Shown one piece after another: positions 60,801-64,000 of a stretch of 64,000 nucleotides of DNA. The translations under genes and the position numbers were made by a program. Below the pieces are notes generated by a model. The model saw nothing but the letters and a program-made list of their open reading frames with translations. It ran no database searches and had not been told where the DNA came from. The first letter of the stretch is position 1. Each line of letters opens with the position of its first letter. Source of the DNA: Limonium bicolor (lineage: Eukaryota > Streptophyta > Magnoliopsida > Caryophyllales > Plumbaginaceae); contig CM041777.1 of assembly GCA_023374045.1 (NCBI GenBank), positions 463,045,827-463,109,826 on the forward strand. The letters run 5' to 3'.

Positions 60801-62398
60801 TGAATTAAGTAAAAACTCAGTGGTATTTGATAAATTTTTTTTAAAAAAAACCTTTAGGCCCCTCTAAATTTTTAATTCTGACTCTCACCCTGCATTCCAC
60901 CCCTTCTGGCCGCCATTCAGGAGTATATTGAACTTACTGCTGTGTGTCCCGCAACAAGACTGGGGGAATTTGTGGCCAGCTATTTGGTTTGTCAACAAAG
61001 TAAGTACGGGACCAGGTCACCCACTGGGCTGCTGCAGCCGTTGCCAATGCCTGGCACAGTATGGATCAACATCTCGATGGGCTTCATCATCTTTGTTGTG
61101 GCTGACTGCTCAGCAAGTATCAGGGGCGGACCCAGAGATTGAAAATTATGGGGTCACTGACAAATAGAAATTTTTATAGTTAATTTTTTATGACATTTGT
61201 GGGGTCACTAAGACATAAAATATCTACTATTTTATAAAAAACTACATTAAAACTTACTACAATTAATTTTTTTTTACAGAAGTCATGGGGTCATGTGACC
61301 CCACGTGACCCCTCTTCGGTCCGCCCCTACATTAAAACTTACTACAATTAATTTTTTTTTACAGAAGTCATGGGGTCATGTGACCCCACGTGACCCCTCT
61401 TCGGTCCGCCCCTGGCAAGTATGGGTATTTTCTAGGGTTTTGGCATCCTTTCACTGCACTCCCAGTGCCGGGAGCTATTTAGCCAAAATGTGGTACGTTT
61501 GCACGGCATACCACAGTAAATAATCAGAAACAGGGACCTGCTACACCTCAATGGATTTTGGCATGAATTCTTCCATGCTCAGGAGGCAACATTGCACATG
61601 AGCAGTGTTGGTCACCCTCAAATGACCAGCCAAACTGAGGGTTTGAACCGCTGTCTTGAAACCTGTTTGGATTGCTTTGCCTTTGCCTACACAAGTGGCT
61701 GCATTAGGAAATATTTTGGTACCCCGTTGAGGCAGTCTGTCGCTGACCACCCCTAACTCTTCTTCAGTCCTGGGAGAATTCAAGGTCGCTGCTGTGGCTG
61801 AAGCTATGACCGGGCAGAGGCACTTCGCCAGCTGAAGTTCCACCTAGAACATGTACAACAACACATGTTCATTCGCCTTAGCATTTTCGTGGCATATTTA
61901 TAGCAATTGGGTGGTCCTGTATGTATCCCGCATAGGTCCTACATTCTTTTCTAATAATATACTGACACATATAAACAGTTAGAACCAAAACAACTACAAT
62001 TATGTTGAAGTGAACACAGTGCCTGCTAGCATTTGTGATTGCTGGCATTTGTGCCTAGAGAAGAAACTAGGTGTGCACTGGAGGTGGCAAGAATCCGTTT
62101 AGGGATTGCTATTCCCTGACTAGACTATTAATAGAATAAGTGGGAACCTAGTGTGTCAACAATTTTCCTACTATTGTATTAGCGGCTGTAGTAAGAAGAA
62201 AGATACACATACATTAGCTCTCCAGGTTCTGGGTTTTCTGCCCTTATGTTCTTCCCTGTGCTCATAATTTCTAGCAGATTCAAAACTGAACTCTATCGGC
62301 ACTCATATAGTAACAATATGCTTTTTTCCAGGTCAGCTGAAAAAGCAAAACCAAAGGAGCTGGATGGTAACAGAAAAGATGGCCACAAGGACGATTAG
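54854..62398 (+). CDS. Small membrane-anchored host protein, 72 aa, two coding exons
   Basis: Coding exon 1 is 54854-55005 (MALTNFILTVAGVGAIVLLA...). The donor is CCAA/GTAACT. Coding exon 2 is 62332-62398, after the acceptor cttttttccag, reading SAEKAKPKELDGNRKDGHKDD then TAG. Together they make 219 nt in frame. The N-terminal ~20 residues form a hydrophobic segment, probably a membrane anchor. A basic middle (RRNVKQIRNWLEEE) follows, then a charged K/D-rich tail. The protein looks like a short plant-conserved uncharacterised family. I do not know its function. The 7326-bp intron (55006-62331) contains a decayed Reina-like element and several MITEs. AATAAA at 62470 may serve polyadenylation. 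Confidence 0.72.
55006..57021. other. First part of the host intron, no feature recognised
   Basis: AT-rich intronic DNA. An imperfect duplication of aagatgattgtttttt occurs at about 55967-56010. Small frames on both strands have no domain signature. Confidence 0.6.
57027..57274 (+). repeat. Reina-like 5' LTR
   Basis: 248 bp, TGTAACACC to CTCTGACA, followed by aattggtgcagtgatc, a plausible primer-site region. It aligns with 62034-62276 with substantial divergence. Confidence 0.75.
57291..58240 (+). pseudogene. Reina-like gag remnant and protease
   Basis: A short gag beginning runs into a frame at 57401-57754 whose end reads LKLRGHVNGLEVLLLVDRGTSHNF. This is a retroviral-type aspartic protease in which the DSG catalytic triplet has become DRG. 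Further on, DIILGLVWLTTLGDIIFN (57866-57920) is the typical post-protease phrase in another frame. Most of gag is missing. Confidence 0.75.
58240..58740 (+). pseudogene. Reina-like reverse transcriptase remnant
   Basis: Broken phrases in several frames: KHPIPVIQELLDELHGVQYLFKKDL, ATFQSTMNDIFRPY, FVHVFYDILIYSAG (where the catalytic YIDD-type motif has decayed to FYDI) and FLGLSGYYWQF. Several stop codons and frame changes are present. Confidence 0.75.
58741..58945 (+). repeat. Three imperfect direct repeats within the Reina-like element
   Basis: A segment containing gaagtaaccgctaggttctga and the following ctggccttcaaagccctac occurs about three times, starting near 58747, 58847 and 58913. It is a local duplication of the stretch between reverse transcriptase and RNase H. 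Confidence 0.65.
58940..59239 (+). pseudogene. Reina-like RNase H remnant
   Basis: DAFGAAIGAVLMQG at about 58941-58985 (with a stop following), then HLAYFSRTLSS, and near 59170 FNFVGATNQASDAQSR, corresponding to the domain's end. A G10-11 run is at 59219-59229. Confidence 0.65.
59240..59387 (+). repeat. Perfect 74-bp tandem duplication
   Basis: 59240-59313 and 59314-59387 are identical copies beginning atggtagtttttaatcc and ending gacccagagtatg. Perfect identity in otherwise decayed DNA implies a recent duplication. Confidence 0.85.
59872..60270. mobile_element. hAT-type MITE 1
   Basis: 399 bp with imperfect terminal inverted repeats TAGTGCTGGCCA... / ...TGGCCACCATTA, flanked by a perfect 8-bp duplication CTTGTAAC (59864-59871 and 60271-60278), the hAT signature. 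The interior is rich in GGTTC/GGTTCCGGTT repeats on both strands. It has no transposase. Confidence 0.8.
60460..60850. mobile_element. Foldback-type MITE with long terminal inverted repeats
   Basis: The left arm (caaataccattgagtttta, from 60477) is mirrored by the right arm (ctcagtggtatttg, ending near 60829), with ~100-150 bp of near-continuous complementarity including acattctgtctcatatt / aatatgagacatagta. The centre is AT-rich. Exact ends and target duplication are unclear because both sides run into A/T tracts. Confidence 0.65.
60890..61860 (+). pseudogene. Reina-like integrase remnant (split by a MITE)
   Basis: 60890-61120 reads LHSTPSGRHSG, SYLVCQQSKYG, PTGLLQPLPMP and ISMGFIIFVVADCSA, where the catalytic D of SMDF has become G. 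After the MITE, frames at 61423-61860 include HPQMTSQTEGLNRCLETCL (the glutamate region) and LRQLKFHLEHVQQHM. Multiple stops are present. Confidence 0.75.
61121..61414. mobile_element. hAT-type MITE 2 with internal duplication
   Basis: 294 bp, ends CAGGGGCGGAC... / ...GTCCGCCCCTG, flanked by a perfect 8-bp duplication GCAAGTAT (61113-61120, 61415-61422). It sits in the integrase remnant. The right end occurs twice because of an 85-bp tandem duplication (61244-61328 and 61329-61413), including the terminal repeat. Confidence 0.88.
62034..62276 (+). repeat. Reina-like 3' LTR
   Basis: 243 bp aligning to 57027-57274 through phrases such as ggtggcaagaatcc, tagactattaatagaataa and cttccctgtgct. 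Its end lies 55 bp upstream of host exon 2. Confidence 0.72.
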
Positions 62399-62950
62399 CT
62401 TCCGCGGTCTTGGTTATAACAGGTTGATGAATCATTGGTTTTCGTTGATGCAGTCGACATTTTTGCTTAAATAAATGCAAGTTTTGTCAAGTCTTGCATC
62501 ATTGAGATGTGTTTTAGGTTGCTTTTATTCCGGAAGTAGTTTTACGTGGGTCTCAGTAGTGTGAATCTTGTTTATAGTATATGACCCTCATAGAGATGCT
62601 CTTGCATTAGCTGAACTTGTTTGATTTGCGGTATCAAGATGTGCCCGCTCAACAGTTTGTATATGTTGTCATTTTTGACCCATCAGTTATTGAGGAAAAA
62701 TAGCTATCATATATTTTATGCTCTTTTATGGTGTGAATAGATGTTCATTAAGTGCCGTTTGAAATTAACAATAACGCTGTTGAGGCACTGGGACGAGAGT
62801 ACTGCAACTTTTGTTTAGTTTGGTGCCATATTAAAGTACCGCATATATCCCTGTTCATTGACGAATGTGTTACCTCTTTTGCGCATGCTAGATTGCTAGT
62901 TCTATGGTGTTACTGATTAAGAGGTCGTTTGACTACATTAGATAAACTAC
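62399..62950 (+). other. Host gene 3' region
   Basis: Non-coding sequence after the TAG, with AATAAA at 62470-62475, probably the 3'UTR and beyond. No other feature is recognised. Confidence 0.5.
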
Positions 62951-62953
62951 TTA

Positions 62954-63357
62954 GGGGGCGTTTGATTCAAGCGGAGGAAACGAAATGAAATCAGGAAAGC
63001 GAATAGAGAGGAATGAAAAATAATTCCCTCTGACTTTTCTGGTTGTTTGTTTGAGCTGAGGGAAATGAAATAAATAAGCGGTCAACAACCGTCAGTGAAT
63101 GGTCAACGGCTGCTGGTTGTCGGTCAACAGTCATTAAGTGAAGGTCAACATTCACCAATCACCGGTCAATGATCATTAGTCATCGGTCAATGGTCATATG
63201 TCGCCGGTCAACGTGTACTAGGAAAGGGAATTCTATTCCTCAATAGAGGGAGGGAAATCAAGATAGAAGATTTTGGATAAGCCTCTTTCTTAGAAATAGG
63301 AAAAACTGACAAAACAAATATATAAAAAAGATTCCCATACCCAAAACAAACGCCCCG
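62954..63357. mobile_element. Tourist-like (PIF/Harbinger) MITE
   Basis: 404 bp, ends GGGGGCGTTTG... / ...CAAACGCCCCG, flanked by the 3-bp duplication TTA (62951-62953, 63358-63360). No transposase. It contains the GGTCAA cluster described separately. Confidence 0.8.
63080..63211 (-). promoter_or_regulatory. Seven W-box cores clustered in the MITE
   Basis: GGTCAA (TTGACC on the minus strand, matching the W-box TTGAC[C/T]) occurs seven times in 132 bp, about every 20 bases, mostly within CGGTCAAC or CGGTCAAT contexts. WRKY transcription factors bind W-boxes. Activity here is not shown. Confidence 0.5.
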
Positions 63358-63360
63358 TTA

Positions 63361-64000
63361 ATCATATTCATCTTTGACTGTGTATTAGCTGGTGAGACTT
63401 TTTTACCTCGTATAATCTTATTTCAAATCTATTTCTGAGTCAATTTCAACCTTTGTTGTCAGATTGTTTACCAAATTATAGGCCTGAATTACTGCTACAT
63501 AGAACCAATGTTTGTATTGAATCAATTTGTTGGTTCCAACATGGTCAATTTCGGCCCGGATGAGATCATACATATGACGCCTGAAAAGGGTTAGACCTTG
63601 ATTGTATAGCGTCCTTTAGAATTTGGCGTATTAGGGGACATTTAAGTTTTTTCTTACATCTAAAATATTAAAAAACGTGAATTTGAGCTTGGCACTAGCG
63701 CTATATTAGAAGGTGATGTCATATGTCATGATGTTATTGGTGCAGTAGCATTATAAAAGAATTTTGGGGAAAAAACAATACAACAAAAGCAATCTCGTGC
63801 TCGCATGAGGAAAGTTTCACATCATTCACCTACATTTTGTGTCATGTGTCACACCCTAATTGGGTGACTAGGAAAAACAAAAAAAAATTCAAAGTGTTAT
63901 AACTTACAAAGTATAAGTGTAAAAATAATAAAAAAAAGTATACCATTGTTTATCATAATTTGTGCTATTTAAAACAAGATGTCTCATAAATATATTTTGG
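63361..64000. other. Right end of the window, nothing recognised
   Basis: AT-rich DNA without a supported gene. Poly-A tracts are at about 63880 and 63935. A short phrase ttgggtgactagg near 63860 follows tgtcacaccctaa, vaguely like an LTR end but too short to call. Confidence 0.5.

Larger units (their letters stand above)
59548..60885. other. AT-rich insertion splitting the Reina-like integrase, unclassified
   Basis: Integrase reading (IPKLVAEFHTH) stops near 59535 and resumes near 60890 (LHSTPSGRHSGVY). The intervening DNA is AT-rich and starts near ggggcctgcccccaac. It carries an hAT MITE and a foldback MITE. I could not define its termini. Confidence 0.45.
57027..62276 (+). mobile_element. 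Decayed Reina-like Ty3/gypsy element in the host intron
   Basis: ~250-bp LTRs at 57027-57274 and 62034-62276, same strand as the host gene. Fragments in order: gag start (ATG 57291, VEELEKSVEGLG), most of gag deleted, protease (57600-57750), reverse transcriptase (58240-58720), RNase H (58940-59200), and integrase in pieces (59480-59530, 60890-61120, 61423-61860). Short LTRs and phrases such as PTGLLQPLPMPGTVW and TEGLNRCLETCL indicate the Reina/CRM side of the Ty3 tree. Many stops, shifts and MITE insertions show great age. No target duplication could be matched (TTAAT on the left, GATTC on the right). Confidence 0.8.

Overview
This is a plant nuclear window, most likely from a eudicot with a large, retrotransposon-rich genome. 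The evidence is nested LTR retrotransposons with the plant tRNA-iMet primer site (TGGTATCAGAGC), plant hAT and Tourist-like MITEs, and one host gene with GT-AG splicing. About 85% of the window is mobile DNA. Coordinates are from direct reading. Percent identities are by-eye estimates.

Layout. (1) 1-859: old flanking DNA, possibly the LTR region of an older element. (2) 865-29671: a tandem retrotransposon array on the minus strand, four ~3.5 kb LTRs alternating with three ~4.9 kb non-coding internal regions, bounded by one 5-bp target duplication (ATTAG). It is a non-autonomous (LARD-like) family whose primer-site leader, polypurine tracts and LTR ends resemble the Tekay-like element further right. 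(3) 29810-53502: a decayed SIRE/Maximus-like Ty1/copia element on the minus strand (target duplication GAGGT, ~0.82 kb LTRs) with an extra 3' ORF. (4) 35529-49827: a young Ty3/gypsy Tekay-like chromodomain element, minus strand, inserted in the copia integrase (target duplication AAAAG, LTRs ~99.5% identical by eye). (5) 53508-64000: host DNA with a small gene (72 aa, ATG at 54854, stop at 62398). Its 7.3-kb intron holds a decayed Reina-like Ty3 element, which is itself pierced by MITEs. A Tourist-like MITE carrying seven W-box cores lies downstream.

The most interesting object is the Tekay-like element. Between gag and pol it carries an intact AlkB-type 2-oxoglutarate/Fe(II) dioxygenase reading frame (43358-44115). 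All catalytic residues are visible (HxD, distal H, RLNLTFR), and it resembles plant ALKBH1-type proteins. Gag is split by two short, T-rich GT-AG introns that restore frame exactly. A third donor (after 44251) can join in frame either to the AlkB exon (acceptor before 44115) or, skipping AlkB, to the protease-pol exon (acceptor before 43217). One pre-mRNA could therefore give Gag-AlkB (681 aa) or Gag-Pol (1555 aa), while genomic RNA must stay unspliced. This predicts a retrotransposon-encoded nucleic-acid demethylase, controlled by alternative splicing and attached to Gag.

Both the array LTRs and the Tekay-like LTRs contain five-member clusters of perfect or near-perfect GTCCGGGAC/GTCCGAC palindromes at comparable positions. 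Insertion order inferred from nesting and LTR divergence: copia (LTRs differ at roughly 2-3% of sites), then the Tekay-like element (~0.4%) and the array (outer LTRs ~0.2%).
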